From JANRKH01 sp033763595 (lineage in GTDB: Bacteria > Pseudomonadota > Alphaproteobacteria > Rickettsiales > Rickettsiaceae), in the NCBI GenBank assembly GCA_033763595.1, contig JANRKH010000036.1:1-26325 (forward strand): a DNA stretch of 26,325 nucleotides. The letters are read 5' to 3'. Of the stretch, positions 15,999-24,201 are shown piece by piece; position 1 is the first letter of the stretch, and the number at the start of each line of letters is the position of its first letter. The notes beneath the pieces are model-generated. The model saw only the letters and a list, made by a program, of their open reading frames with translations. It did no database searches and was not told where the DNA came from. The position numbers were made by a program, and so were the translations under genes.

Positions 15999-17329
15999 TG
16001 CAATTATTAGAAAGGATCACGTCCTTAAATCAGGCTTTGTTTGCGATTAAGATTTTCCATATTACAGGAAGCGTTTCTGCAGTTCGAGGCGTGACTATAG
16101 AAGTTAAAGGACTAGAAAATTTTGTATGTATAGGCACAAAATGCCTGATCTCAAAGGGATCTGCAAGCGCGAATGAGTTGGTCGCTGAAGTTGTTGCGCT
16201 CAGGAACGATGTTGCGATTTTAATGCCATACGGGGAAACAGAAGGAATAGGACTTGGCAACAAAGTTGTTGTAATAGATTCAGAAAATTCAATCTGGCCA
16301 GATATAAAATGGCGTGGGCGTATTCTGAACGCTCTTGCAAAGCCAATAGATGACAAGGGCTTGCTTTCCTTCGGAGACAGGCAATATAACTTAAATTCGA
16401 ACCCACTTAATCCCCAGAAAAGAAGGCGCCTTGGCCAGAAGATAGACCTAGGAGTGAGGGCCCTTGATTGCTTTACAAGCTGCTGCGAGGGCCAAAGAAT
16501 GGGTATTTTTTCCGGAAGCGGAGTAGGAAAGTCAATTCTAATCTCTATGCTTGCGCGATACTCAAAAACAGATATAAAAATAATTGGCCTTATAGGAGAG
16601 CGCGGACGTGAGGTTCAAGAATTTATCCAGGAATATTTAGGAGAAGAAGGGCTAAAAAATGCAATTATAGTTGTTGCAACAAGCGATGAGCCCGCTCTCA
16701 TGAGGAGACGCGCAGCCTATCTTACTATTACTATAGCAGAGTATTTTAGAGATCAAGGTATGAGGGTTTTATGTATCATGGACTCAGTGACAAGATTTGC
16801 GATGGCTCAGAGAGATATAGGCATTGCCTCGGGGGAACTACCAACAAATAGGGGCTACACACCTTCTGTTTTTAGCGAAATGCCTAAATTATTGGAACGA
16901 GCTGGTACTGGTATTGATTCAGGAGATATTACTGGCATTTTTACAGTACTTGTGGAGGGGGATGATCACAACGAGCCTATAAGCGATTCGGTTCGTGGTA
17001 TCATTGACGGGCATATTATACTAGATAGGGCGATAGCAGAGCGCGGTAGGTATCCTGCAATAGATATTTTAAAATCAGTATCACGTGCTTTGCCAAAATG
17101 TAATTCTGATAGGGAAAATCAAATTTTACAAAGAGCAAAAAAAATAGTTTCAACTTACGTAGATATGTCTGATTTAATTAGACTTGGAGCATATAAACCA
17201 GGGTCAGATAAGGAAGTAGATGAGGCAATTAAATATTATCCACTTATAGAAGATTTTTTACGACAAAAACATAACGAATATACGCCACTTGAGGATAGCT
17301 TCAAAAGACTAGAAGAAATAATATCATGA
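15998..17329 (+). CDS. fliI: flagellum-specific export ATPase FliI
   Basis: Hexameric ATPase that drives unfolding and delivery of flagellar proteins to the type III export gate. From the ATG at 15998 it has 443 residues, normal for FliI. It has Walker A GSGVGKS (173-179), the ERGREV element (201-206), Walker B VLCIMDS (257-263), the GYTPSVF loop (286-292), LVEGDDHNEP (318-327) and ERGRYPAIDILKSVSR (348-363). Wording around RRRLGQKIDLGVRALD favours alphaproteobacterial FliI over the virulence-system YscN/SctN group, though the distinction needs a tree. An in-frame TTG at 15983 is rejected because it would lie inside the EAL gene with its purine box directly abutting it. AAGGAG lies two bases before the chosen ATG, and the one-base TAATG overlap implies coupled translation. 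Confidence 0.93.
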   Translation: MQLLERITSLNQALFAIKIFHITGSVSAVRGVTIEVKGLENFVCIGTKCLISKGSASANELVAEVVALRNDVAILMPYGETEGIGLGNKVVVIDSENSIWPDIKWRGRILNALAKPIDDKGLLSFGDRQYNLNSNPLNPQKRRRLGQKIDLGVRALDCFTSCCEGQRMGIFSGSGVGKSILISMLARYSKTDIKIIGLIGERGREVQEFIQEYLGEEGLKNAIIVVATSDEPALMRRRAAYLTITIAEYFRDQGMRVLCIMDSVTRFAMAQRDIGIASGELPTNRGYTPSVFSEMPKLLERAGTGIDSGDITGIFTVLVEGDDHNEPISDSVRGIIDGHIILDRAIAERGRYPAIDILKSVSRALPKCNSDRENQILQRAKKIVSTYVDMSDLIRLGAYKPGSDKEVDEAIKYYPLIEDFLRQKHNEYTPLEDSFKRLEEIIS

Positions 17330-17730
17330 GAGCGCTTTTAGCACTTATTAAATTAGAAAAAAAAGAAATAGAAAAAATAAGTGCATATAGGCAGTCTCTG
17401 GTTAGTACGCTTGCTTCTTACAAAGAAGAGCTGGAAGATCTAAAAACAGGCTATGATAAAGAGATGAGCAAATATGGAAGCCTTGAGCTATCTTTTTTTT
17501 TGGAAGGATATGTTACGAAGGTAAAAAATACGGAGCTCAAATTACGTGAATCCATAAACGCTATTAAAAATGAAATTGAAGCAAAAACAAACGAACTAAA
17601 AGAACATTTTGAAAATCTCAAAAGATTCGAGATTTTGCAAGACGCCCACAATAAAAAACGCCAAACAGAAGTCCTTAAAAATGAAAGAAAAACTAACGAA
17701 GAGTTCGTTAGAGTCAAAATTCTTGAATAA
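17326..17730 (+). CDS. fliJ: flagellar export chaperone/stalk protein FliJ
   Basis: The 134-residue, highly charged protein is almost entirely alpha-helical coiled coil (EKKEIEKISAYRQSL, KEELEDLKTGYDKEM, TKVKNTELKLRESINAIKNE). This size and pattern match FliJ, the central stalk that sits in the FliI hexamer, like the gamma subunit of F-ATPase. FliJ sequences are poorly conserved, so the call depends on its place: its ATG overlaps the fliI stop by four bases (ATGA). No other flagellar gene follows within the window. Confidence in the function is lower than in the gene itself. Confidence 0.82.
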   Translation: MRALLALIKLEKKEIEKISAYRQSLVSTLASYKEELEDLKTGYDKEMSKYGSLELSFFLEGYVTKVKNTELKLRESINAIKNEIEAKTNELKEHFENLKRFEILQDAHNKKRQTEVLKNERKTNEEFVRVKILE

Positions 17731-18080
17731 TCACAATTATCTTTTTTAAACAGACTATACTATTTCCCAGTGATAATCAGATATAGTCTTTTATGTTGAA
17801 TTAGCTACGTTGTAGACTCGTCGCTCACCTAATACTCATAGGCTTCTCTCCTCGCGCCTAGTATCTAATCCAACCTAAAAGACTATAGTGTAGTCATAAA
17901 TAAAGCTTATGAAGGTTAAAAATCTAAGTACACGGCACAAAGATTAGCGTATAATTAATTTTGTGAGCGCGTCATTGGAGATAGTCATTGTGCCTTTATC
18001 TTGTGGATCTTCCGCAGGTTTCCGCAATTTTTGATAAGGTAAAGCTTTGCGCAAAAGGTATAATGACATTTAAGGGAAAA
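17731..18080. other. gap between convergent fliJ and comM with a MITE-like element
   Basis: 350 bases. It contains type-1 copy C at 17784-17885. To the right are a spaced inverted repeat GGCACAA (17934-17940) / TTGTGCC (17988-17994) and an unconvincing 41-codon frame on the minus strand (17944-18069). No T-tailed terminator was seen for either gene. Confidence 0.6.
17784..17885 (+). mobile_element. type-1 MITE-like palindromic element, copy C (102 bp)
   Basis: Ends TAGTCTTTTATGTTGAATTA and inverted TAGTCTTTTAGGTTGGATTA, flanked by TA on each side. It differs from copy D by only about one base inside (GTAGACTCG versus GTTGACTCG). It lies between the tail-to-tail genes fliJ and comM. Confidence 0.9.
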
Positions 18081-19616
18081 CTACAATCTATCCGGATTTC
18101 TATAAAATATAGCCTCAGCAACGTGTACTTTTCTTACTTGCTTTGATTCATCTAAATCTGCTATAGTTCTTGCTACTTTGAGGATTTTATTATAAGTTCT
18201 CATTGAGAATTTGAATTTACTTGCTGCTTCGTTTAAAATTTTTAAACCCTCCTCATCAGGAGTTGCAAAATCCACTATCAAACTTCCATACATTTGACTA
18301 TTCGTTTTGATATTATACCCTTCAAACCTTTCGCTTTGTATATCACGGGCTTTTTTTACCCTTTCGTAAATATCAGCCGAAGATTCACCTTTTTTTTGGC
18401 TAAACACATTAAAATTAACTGCATCAATAGATCCAACTTCTGTATGTATATCAAACCTATCGAGCATTGGTCCTGATATTCGGTTCACATACTCAGAAGC
18501 GCAGACGGGGGCTTTGCTACAAGATTTTGTAGGATCTGGATAGAACCCGCATTTACATCTATTCATAGCAGCAATTAATTGAAAATTCGCAGGAAATTTT
18601 ATGTGGGAATTAGACCTTGAAATAAGTACTTCTCTGTTTTCTATTGGTTGTCTTAAAGATTCTATCACCACAGGCGGAAACTCAGGAAGTTCATCTAAAA
18701 ACAATACTCCATTATGAGCAAGAGAAATCTCTCCTGGCTTAACTTTTTTTCCAACGCCGCCGCCAACCATAGCAGCTACTGAGCAAGAATGATGAGGGGC
18801 TCTAAATGGTCGTATATTTTGCAGCATTCCATCTTGAATAAGACCAGAGATGCTGTATATCACGCTTGTTTCGAGAATTTGCTCAACTTCCATTTCAGGT
18901 AAAATAGTAGGCATCCTAGATGCAAGCATTGATTTACCTGTTCCTGGTGGGCCAAACATTAGTACATTATGACCTCCAGATGCTGCAATCTCTAGGGCCT
19001 TTTTGGCCTTATCCTGCCCTACTATATCAGCAAAATCAACCTTCTCTTTCTCTCTCGGGTTTGGCTGATTATTTTCTAGTAAACCTATATCAGGTAAATC
19101 TATTACCTGCACTCCTTTAAAATGGTTGATTATGGATAAAAGATGTTTTGCGGCTATAATTTTTTTGTTGCCAGACCATGCTGCCTCTTTACCGTTTTGT
19201 TTAGGGCATATAAGCCCAAGTCCGAGTGCATTTGCAGAGATAGCCGCGGGCAAAATCCCTGTAACCGGCAATATAGACCCGTCAAGAGACAGCTCGCCAA
19301 GTACCAAATATTCTGCTATCTCAGCTTTTGAAATTATATTCATTGAACCAAGTACCCCAAGAGCAATAGGTAGGTCATAATGACTTCCCTCTTTGGCAAG
19401 ATCTGCGGGAGCAAGATTCACTAGAATCTTAGAGGATGGCATAGAAAGACCCATAGAAACAATCGCTGCTTTTACTCTCTCTCTAGACTCAGCAATTGCT
19501 TTATCTCCAAGGCCAACAATTGTGAACTGGGGTATACCAGGGGACATGTGAACCTGGACGTCGATATTAATAGTTTCAACTCCGCTGAACGCAGCGCTAC
19601 TTACATGCACAACCAT
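18081..19616 (-). CDS. comM: ComM/YifB-family AAA+ helicase (Mg-chelatase-like)
   Basis: ComM is a hexameric branch-migration helicase that extends heteroduplex during natural transformation. The 511-residue product (from ATG 19616) opens with the YifB-type ChlI-like domain (PQFTIVGLGDKAIAESRERV, then LAPADLAKEGSHYDLPIALG). The AAA+ module has Walker A GPPGTGKS (222-229), the RAPHHSCSVAAMVGGG loop, and Walker B VLFLDELPEF (304-313). A four-cysteine group follows (NRCKCGFYPDP through CSKAPVC, C354, C356, C366, C372), which may bind zinc. The frame also has a TTG three bases upstream; the ATG is preferred. It begins seven bases after hslU and is the last gene of hslV-hslU-comM. Confidence 0.94.
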   Translation of the reverse strand: MVVHVSSAAFSGVETINIDVQVHMSPGIPQFTIVGLGDKAIAESRERVKAAIVSMGLSMPSSKILVNLAPADLAKEGSHYDLPIALGVLGSMNIISKAEIAEYLVLGELSLDGSILPVTGILPAAISANALGLGLICPKQNGKEAAWSGNKKIIAAKHLLSIINHFKGVQVIDLPDIGLLENNQPNPREKEKVDFADIVGQDKAKKALEIAASGGHNVLMFGPPGTGKSMLASRMPTILPEMEVEQILETSVIYSISGLIQDGMLQNIRPFRAPHHSCSVAAMVGGGVGKKVKPGEISLAHNGVLFLDELPEFPPVVIESLRQPIENREVLISRSNSHIKFPANFQLIAAMNRCKCGFYPDPTKSCSKAPVCASEYVNRISGPMLDRFDIHTEVGSIDAVNFNVFSQKKGESSADIYERVKKARDIQSERFEGYNIKTNSQMYGSLIVDFATPDEEGLKILNEAASKFKFSMRTYNKILKVARTIADLDESKQVRKVHVAEAIFYRNPDRL

Positions 19617-19622
19617 CAAATA

Positions 19623-20957
19623 CTAAAGTATAAATTTTGACAAATCGGAACTTTTTTTGATCGAAAATAATTCTTTGTCCACAAATGATTTGTCTATTGT
19701 GATTGATTGCCCGCTTATATTATCCGCTTCAAAGCTAATTTTTTCTAATAATTTTTCTAGAATAGTGTGAAGGCGCCTTGCTCCTATATTTTCCACTTCA
19801 GAATTTAAGTGCTCAGCCATTTCGGCAATAGATTCAATCGAACTATCTTCAAAATTAATCTTAACATTTTCGGTATTAAGTAGCGCTATATACTGTTTTA
19901 GAAGGCTCGCGTGTGTATCTTTTAAAATTTTTACAAAATCTTTTTTATCTAGCGCCTTAAGCTCGACTCTGGTCGGAAATCTACCTTGAAGCTCGGGCAA
20001 AAGGTCTGAGGGCTTTTGCATATGAAATGCACCTGAGGCTATAAATAAAATATGATCAGTCTTTACATACCCATGCTTTGTTGAAACAGTTGTACCTTCG
20101 ACAAGGGGGAGCAAATCTCTCTGAACGCCCTCTCTACTCACCTCTCCTCTGCCGCCGCCCGCATCATTACTTCTTGAAGCTATTTTATCTATCTCATCTA
20201 GGAACACTATACCGTCGTTTTCAACCGATTTAATAGCGTTCTGAATAATCAACTCCTCATCTAGGAGTTTTTCTGCTTCTTCTGACGAGATTTGATCTAG
20301 CGCATCTTTTATCCTAAGCTTCTTTTTTTTGGTTCTGTTTATACCCATCGCCTTCCCAATCATGTCGCTGATATTTAGAACGCCCATTGCAGCACCAGGG
20401 ACGCCGGGTATTTCAAATCCGCCCATCATCGCAGCGCTACTATCTTGGACTTCTATCTCGATTTCTACATCATTCATAGCCCCGGACTCAATTTTCTTTT
20501 TGAATGTCTCGTGAGTTGTTTCAGATGAACTAGGGCCAACCATTTGATCGATAATTTTTGTTACAGCTTTTAACTTTGCTTCTTTTTCCACTTCTTTTTT
20601 TGCCGCAAATTTCGCATTTGTTATAGCTATATCGGTAAGGTCACGGATTATTGATTCAACATCTCTTCCGACATAACCTACCTCAGTAAATTTGGTGGCC
20701 TCTACTTTAATAAAAGGTGAATTCGATAGTTTAGCAAGTCTTCTTGCTATTTCAGTTTTGCCTACTCCTGTAGGTCCTATCATAAGTATATTTTTTGGAT
20801 AAATTTCTTCCATGAGAGACGCATCTACAAGTTTTCTTCTGTATCTGTTTCTGAGCGCAACTGCGACCGATCTTTTTGCTTCAGTCTGTCCTATAATGTA
20901 TTTATCAAGCTCTTTTACTATAGAAGATGGAGATAGCCCCAAATTGTTATTTGTCAT
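19623..20957 (-). CDS. hslU: ATP-dependent protease ATPase subunit HslU (ClpY)
   Basis: AAA+ unfoldase that feeds substrates into the HslV peptidase. The 444-residue length is normal. Walker A GPTGVGKT (61-68), the pore-loop motif GYVGRD (94-99), Walker B VFLDEIDKIA (251-260), the sensor segment LPELQGRFPTRVEL and the arginine-bearing IGARRLHT are all present. The C-terminus ends DLSKFIL, matching the conserved tail that inserts into HslV to activate it. The intermediate domain (about 110-240) is present. The start overlaps the hslV stop by four bases (ATGA), giving coupled synthesis of the two subunits. Confidence 0.98.
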   Translation of the reverse strand: MTNNNLGLSPSSIVKELDKYIIGQTEAKRSVAVALRNRYRRKLVDASLMEEIYPKNILMIGPTGVGKTEIARRLAKLSNSPFIKVEATKFTEVGYVGRDVESIIRDLTDIAITNAKFAAKKEVEKEAKLKAVTKIIDQMVGPSSSETTHETFKKKIESGAMNDVEIEIEVQDSSAAMMGGFEIPGVPGAAMGVLNISDMIGKAMGINRTKKKKLRIKDALDQISSEEAEKLLDEELIIQNAIKSVENDGIVFLDEIDKIASRSNDAGGGRGEVSREGVQRDLLPLVEGTTVSTKHGYVKTDHILFIASGAFHMQKPSDLLPELQGRFPTRVELKALDKKDFVKILKDTHASLLKQYIALLNTENVKINFEDSSIESIAEMAEHLNSEVENIGARRLHTILEKLLEKISFEADNISGQSITIDKSFVDKELFSIKKSSDLSKFIL

Positions 20958-21514
20958 GAAATTTTTTCAATTAAAATGTTGTTATTAGAAAATACACAAA
21001 TACTTGCTGCTATTTCCATTGATTTTTTGACAATATCCTCAGTTGATAGAGTTGTGTTATCTACCAATGCCTTTGCTGCGGCTCTTGCATAAAAACCCCC
21101 AGATCCGATCGATGCTATTCCATATTCTGGCTCTATTACATCGCCATTACCAGACAAAATCAATATATTGTCTTTATCAGCAACAATTAGCATAGCCTCT
21201 AATCTTCTTAGGAATTTATCAGTGCGCCAATCTTTAGCAAGCTCAACGCAAGCTCTTACCAAATTACCGGAATATTTCTCAAGCTTAGACTCTAGCCTTT
21301 CAAATAAAGCAAATGCATCTGCAGTCGAACCCGCAAACCCAGAAAGAATTTTTCCGTCAGCAAGTCTCCTAAGCTTATTAGTGTTAGACTTAAATATCAT
21401 ATTGCCAATCGACACCTGGCCATCTGCGCCTATAACTACCTCTCCATTTTTCTTTACGCAAAGGATTGTAGTGCCATGCATGTTATTCTGATGGTGATTT
21501 TGAGTGTTATTCAT
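20954..21514 (-). CDS. hslV: ATP-dependent protease peptidase subunit HslV (ClpQ)
   Basis: Threonine peptidase of the proteasome-like HslVU complex in the cytoplasm. The 186-residue precursor carries the catalytic threonine T15 in HGTTILCVKKNGEVVIGADG. This implies removal of a 14-residue leader rich in Asn and His, longer than in E. coli, where only Met is removed. A second ATG at residue 12 would give a two-residue spacer and cannot be excluded, but it lacks a ribosome-binding site; AAAGGG lies six bases before the first ATG. Conserved Lys47-type region NTNKLRRL, LSGFAGSTADAF and IGSGGFYARAAAKAL are seen. First gene of hslV-hslU-comM, divergent from the DUF2628 gene. Confidence 0.97.
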   Translation of the reverse strand: MNNTQNHHQNNMHGTTILCVKKNGEVVIGADGQVSIGNMIFKSNTNKLRRLADGKILSGFAGSTADAFALFERLESKLEKYSGNLVRACVELAKDWRTDKFLRRLEAMLIVADKDNILILSGNGDVIEPEYGIASIGSGGFYARAAAKALVDNTTLSTEDIVKKSMEIAASICVFSNNNILIEKIS

Positions 21515-21623
21515 GGAAGGCCCTTTATTTTCATATAAAAATATAATATATTCATTACAATAAAATTTTAAACCTTAATTTTAGTTACTACAAAAATTTG
21601 CAGTAATTTAAGAGTCGTAATTT

Positions 21624-21992
21624 ATGTCCATTTTTCTTGTATACCAAAAAATTCGCCAAAAGAACAAATTTCCACCAGAAATTAAAATTATACGGTCTGG
21701 ATTTTCAATTTACCCAGCAATCTTCAATATATGGTGGGCTTTATATAACAACATGTTAATAATAGCAATACCATTCTTTCTGATATACATCGGATTATAT
21801 ATGTTTGATTTAAGTTATTTTCTAGCATTTTATGAACTATGCCTATTTTTAATTTTTGCTTTTTTTTCTGAAGAGTTAATGATACTAAATGCAAAAATCT
21901 CTGGATTTGAGCTTGTAGATATTATATATGAATCAACAGATGAAGATGCTGAATATCAATATTTACAGAAGGCAAATGCGAATAAAGACTGA
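21624..21992 (+). CDS. DUF2628-type small membrane protein
   Basis: The 122-residue protein has the DUF2628 pattern: a short basic N-terminus, then RSGFSIYPAIFNIWWALYNN (the aromatic Pro-Ala-W-ALY signature of the family). Two hydrophobic helices follow, at about 48-66 and 68-88. The tail is acidic (YESTDEDAEYQYLQKA). Such proteins are found widely in proteobacteria; their function is unknown. The ribosome-binding site is weak (AAGAG nine bases upstream). The 3' end overlaps the start of the HIT gene by 17 bases, so it likely leads a three-gene operon with HIT and asd. Confidence 0.7.
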   Translation: MSIFLVYQKIRQKNKFPPEIKIIRSGFSIYPAIFNIWWALYNNMLIIAIPFFLIYIGLYMFDLSYFLAFYELCLFLIFAFFSEELMILNAKISGFELVDIIYESTDEDAEYQYLQKANANKD

Positions 21993-22377
21993 GCAAAATG
22001 AGATTAACGAAAATATCGTTACTTCTCGAGAATATGACAAAAGCAATATTTTTGCAAAAATCATAAAAGGTGAAATAAAAGCAGAAATAGTTTACGAAGA
22101 TGATCTTGTAGTTGCTTTTAAGGATATAGCACCAGTTGCCCCAGTGCATATAATTGTTATTCCTAAGGGAGAATATTCGGATTTTTCTGACTTTATATCT
22201 AAGGCAAGTAGTATTGATGTAGCTTTATATTTTCAAAAAATTCATGCAATTGCAAGAAGCCTAAATGTCAGTGACTACAGGATTATATCCAATTGCGGTA
22301 AATTAAGCGGGCAAACTATATTTCACTTTCACACGCACATAATCAGCGGCAAAAAAATCAATAATTTAATCGGATAA
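21976..22377 (+). CDS. HIT-family nucleotide hydrolase/transferase (Hint-like)
   Basis: Small purine-nucleotide phosphoramidase or hydrolase of the histidine-triad superfamily. With the start at 21976 the protein has 133 residues. The N-terminal signature YDKSNIFAKIIKGEIKAEIVYEDD and the APVHIIVIPKGEYSDFSDF core are typical of Hint-type proteins. The active-site triad is HFHTHII near the C-terminus, where the second or third His is the nucleophile. The usual Hint variant has GQ-VPHLHVH; here GQTIFHFHTH has a phenylalanine instead of a proline or valine. The chosen ATG has AGAAGG three bases upstream; an earlier ATG at 21928 would add 16 atypical residues inside the DUF2628 gene. asd follows three bases after its stop. 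Confidence 0.93.
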   Translation: MRIKTEQNEINENIVTSREYDKSNIFAKIIKGEIKAEIVYEDDLVVAFKDIAPVAPVHIIVIPKGEYSDFSDFISKASSIDVALYFQKIHAIARSLNVSDYRIISNCGKLSGQTIFHFHTHIISGKKINNLIG

Positions 22378-22380
22378 TTC

Positions 22381-23391
22381 ATGAAAAAATATAATGTGGC
22401 CGTTGTTGGAGCAACAGGAAACGTAGGGAGAAAATTAATATCAATTCTAGACGAAAGAAACTTCCCCGTGGAAGATTTATATGCTCTTGCATCTAAAAAT
22501 TCATTACATAAAAAAATTAGTTTCGGAGACGAAAAAATATTATCTGTCCAGCAGCTAGATAATTTTGATTTTACAAAAGTAGATCTAGTTTTGTCATGCG
22601 TCAATAGCAATATCACTAAATCTTATATAGATAAAGCAATAAAGGCAAATTGCACAATCATAGATAAATCGTCGCTTTTTAGAAACGATCCAGATGTCGC
22701 TCTTGTAGTCCCAGAAGTTAATGAACACGAGATTCTAAGGGCACAAAATAAAAAAATTATAGCAAGCCCAAATTGCTGCGTCATCCCGCTGGTAACTATT
22801 CTGTCACCATTGCATCAAGATTTCAAAATAAAAAGGATCGTCATCTCAACATATCAATCTGTTTCAGGTGCTGGCAGGGCACACATGGATGAGCTATATA
22901 ATCAAACTAAATCAACATATATGCCAGAAAAGCTGCATCCAGAAAAATTTGACAAACAAATTGCTTTCAACATCTTGCCAAAGATTGATGATATTGAATC
23001 TAACGGAAATACAGTAGAAGAGCAGAAAATTATATCAGAAACAAAAAAGATTCTCGGAGCTGATATAGGGGTTTCAGTGACGGCCGTTAGGGTACCCGTA
23101 TTTGTAAGTCATGCTCTTTCTGTTAACGTAGAATTTACAAAACCATTCGACCTTGAGGAAATATTTGAAATTCTGCAAGAAACAGAATCAGTTGCAATTG
23201 TTAGGGATGATAGCGAATTAAAATATATAACACCAGTCGAAGTAACTGGGGAAGATCTTGTTTATGTAGCAAGAGTAAGAAAAGATGATTCAACGCAAAA
23301 TGCGCTAAGCTTATGGATTTGTGCAGATAATTTACGCAAAGGTGCGGCCCTCAATGCAGTGCAGATAGCTGAAAAATTATACAAGGTTTAA
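22381..23391 (+). CDS. asd: aspartate-semialdehyde dehydrogenase
   Basis: NADPH-dependent enzyme that makes aspartate semialdehyde, the branch point to diaminopimelate (for peptidoglycan and lysine), methionine and threonine. The 336-residue protein has the nucleotide motif VGATGNVG (9-16) and the active-site cysteine C132 (SPNCCVIPLV; a second Cys at 133). TYQSVSGAGRAHMDEL (157-172) contains acyl-binding Q159. TAVRVPVFVSHALSVNVEF (234-252) carries substrate-binding R237 and catalytic H244. All key residues are conserved. In a Rickettsiales the main use is probably diaminopimelate for the cell wall, consistent with mrdA and mreD in the same window. It begins three bases after the HIT gene; no terminator was seen before the repeat region. 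Confidence 0.97.
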   Translation: MKKYNVAVVGATGNVGRKLISILDERNFPVEDLYALASKNSLHKKISFGDEKILSVQQLDNFDFTKVDLVLSCVNSNITKSYIDKAIKANCTIIDKSSLFRNDPDVALVVPEVNEHEILRAQNKKIIASPNCCVIPLVTILSPLHQDFKIKRIVISTYQSVSGAGRAHMDELYNQTKSTYMPEKLHPEKFDKQIAFNILPKIDDIESNGNTVEEQKIISETKKILGADIGVSVTAVRVPVFVSHALSVNVEFTKPFDLEEIFEILQETESVAIVRDDSELKYITPVEVTGEDLVYVARVRKDDSTQNALSLWICADNLRKGAALNAVQIAEKLYKV

Positions 23392-23446
23392 GACTATAAA
23401 ATAAAAATGAATTTTAGGGCAAGGTGTATGTGTATATCTGCTAGCA

Positions 23447-23492
23447 TAATACCAAATCCCGTTTTTTAAATGATCAAATTTAATGATAGAAT
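23447..23492. repeat. degenerate type-3 repeat, second copy
   Basis: It begins TAATACCAAATCCCGTTTTT and continues with ATNATCAAATTTAATGAT-like sequence. It matches the copy at 9824-9867 with scattered differences. It abuts the palindromic array that begins at about 23492. Confidence 0.5.
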
Positions 23493-23945
23493 AGATCCCC
23501 TCCTTCGAGGGGATGACACTATGATTGTCATTCCCGTCTCCTTTTTGTCATTCCCGCGCACGCGGGAATCTAGAAGAATTATGTTTCCTGGATCCCCTCC
23601 TTCGAGGGGATGACAAGTTTACTGGATCCCCGTTTTCTACGTGAGATGACACTGTGATCGTCACTGTCATTCCCGTCTCCTTTTTGTCATTCCCGCGGAG
23701 GCGGGAATCTAGAAGAATTATGTTTCCTGGATCCCCGTTTTCACGGGGATGACATGTTTCCTGGATCCCCTCCTTCGAGGGGATGACAACAGCGCTTGGC
23801 CCCCACTTTTATGTCATTCACAATGCAACCTTTGTCATTCCCGTCTCCTTTTTTGTCATTCCCGCGGAGGCGGGAATCTAGAAGAATTATGTTTCCTGGA
23901 TCCCCTCCTTCGAGGGGATGACATCGTAATTGTCATTCCCGCCTC
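23492..23945. repeat. array of Rickettsia-type palindromic elements (RPE-like), left array
   Basis: Three complete 70-bp units (23546-23615, 23685-23754, 23854-23923) plus partial units. Each unit runs from TGTCATTCCCGC to GGGGATGACA, so its outer ends are inverted. It contains two internal hairpins, ATTCCCGC/GCGGGAAT and ATCCCCTC/GAGGGGAT (or ATCCCCGT/ACGGGGAT), joined by CTAGAAGAATTATGTTTCCT. Partial modules with only one hairpin lie between units. No spacer conservation of CRISPR type. Short frames that cross these repeats are not genes. Confidence 0.9.
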
Positions 23946-24027
23946 CGTATTTTATACCGGATGGTAGCATAATAGAAAATTATGGTGTAAAATTAGGGGT
24001 AGAATATTTAAAAAATAGAGGGTACAT

Positions 24028-24201
24028 ATGCCAGAATTAGTACCTCATAAGAATGCTAGAACAACCCCTACTATAAGGGCAGAAATAGCTAAGAGCGAGC
24101 TGTCTTATGCCAAATCTCTAGAATTAAATAATACTAGGAGCAAGTCACGAAGCCTACTCTCGTGTAAGCCTTTAGCGATGTGCTATAGTCTTTTATGTTG
24201 A
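24028..24201 (+). pseudogene. IS481-like transposase, N-terminal remnant interrupted by a type-2 element
   Basis: ATG at 24028 has a good ribosome-binding site (GAGGG). The first 26 or so residues (MPELVPHKNARTTPTIRAEI and AKSELSYAK) resemble the N-terminus of IS481-type transposases: HKNARTTP, then a helix leading into a helix-turn-helix. At 24105 the type-2 element G begins, and the frame runs on through repeat sequence to a TGA at 24201. The rest of the transposase, including the DDE catalytic core, is absent. Family call is from a short motif only. It is broken by insertion. Confidence 0.55.

Noticed and set aside
17944..18069. 41-codon frame on the minus strand just after comM
   Set aside because: No ribosome-binding site and no family resemblance; short enough to arise by chance.
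23492..23945. CRISPR array
   Set aside because: Repeats are themselves paired hairpins of variable order, without uniform-length unique spacers and without cas genes nearby.
23749..23967. 72-codon frame across the left palindromic array
   Set aside because: It is encoded entirely by repeat units; similar frames occur in the right array, so it is a by-product of the repeats.
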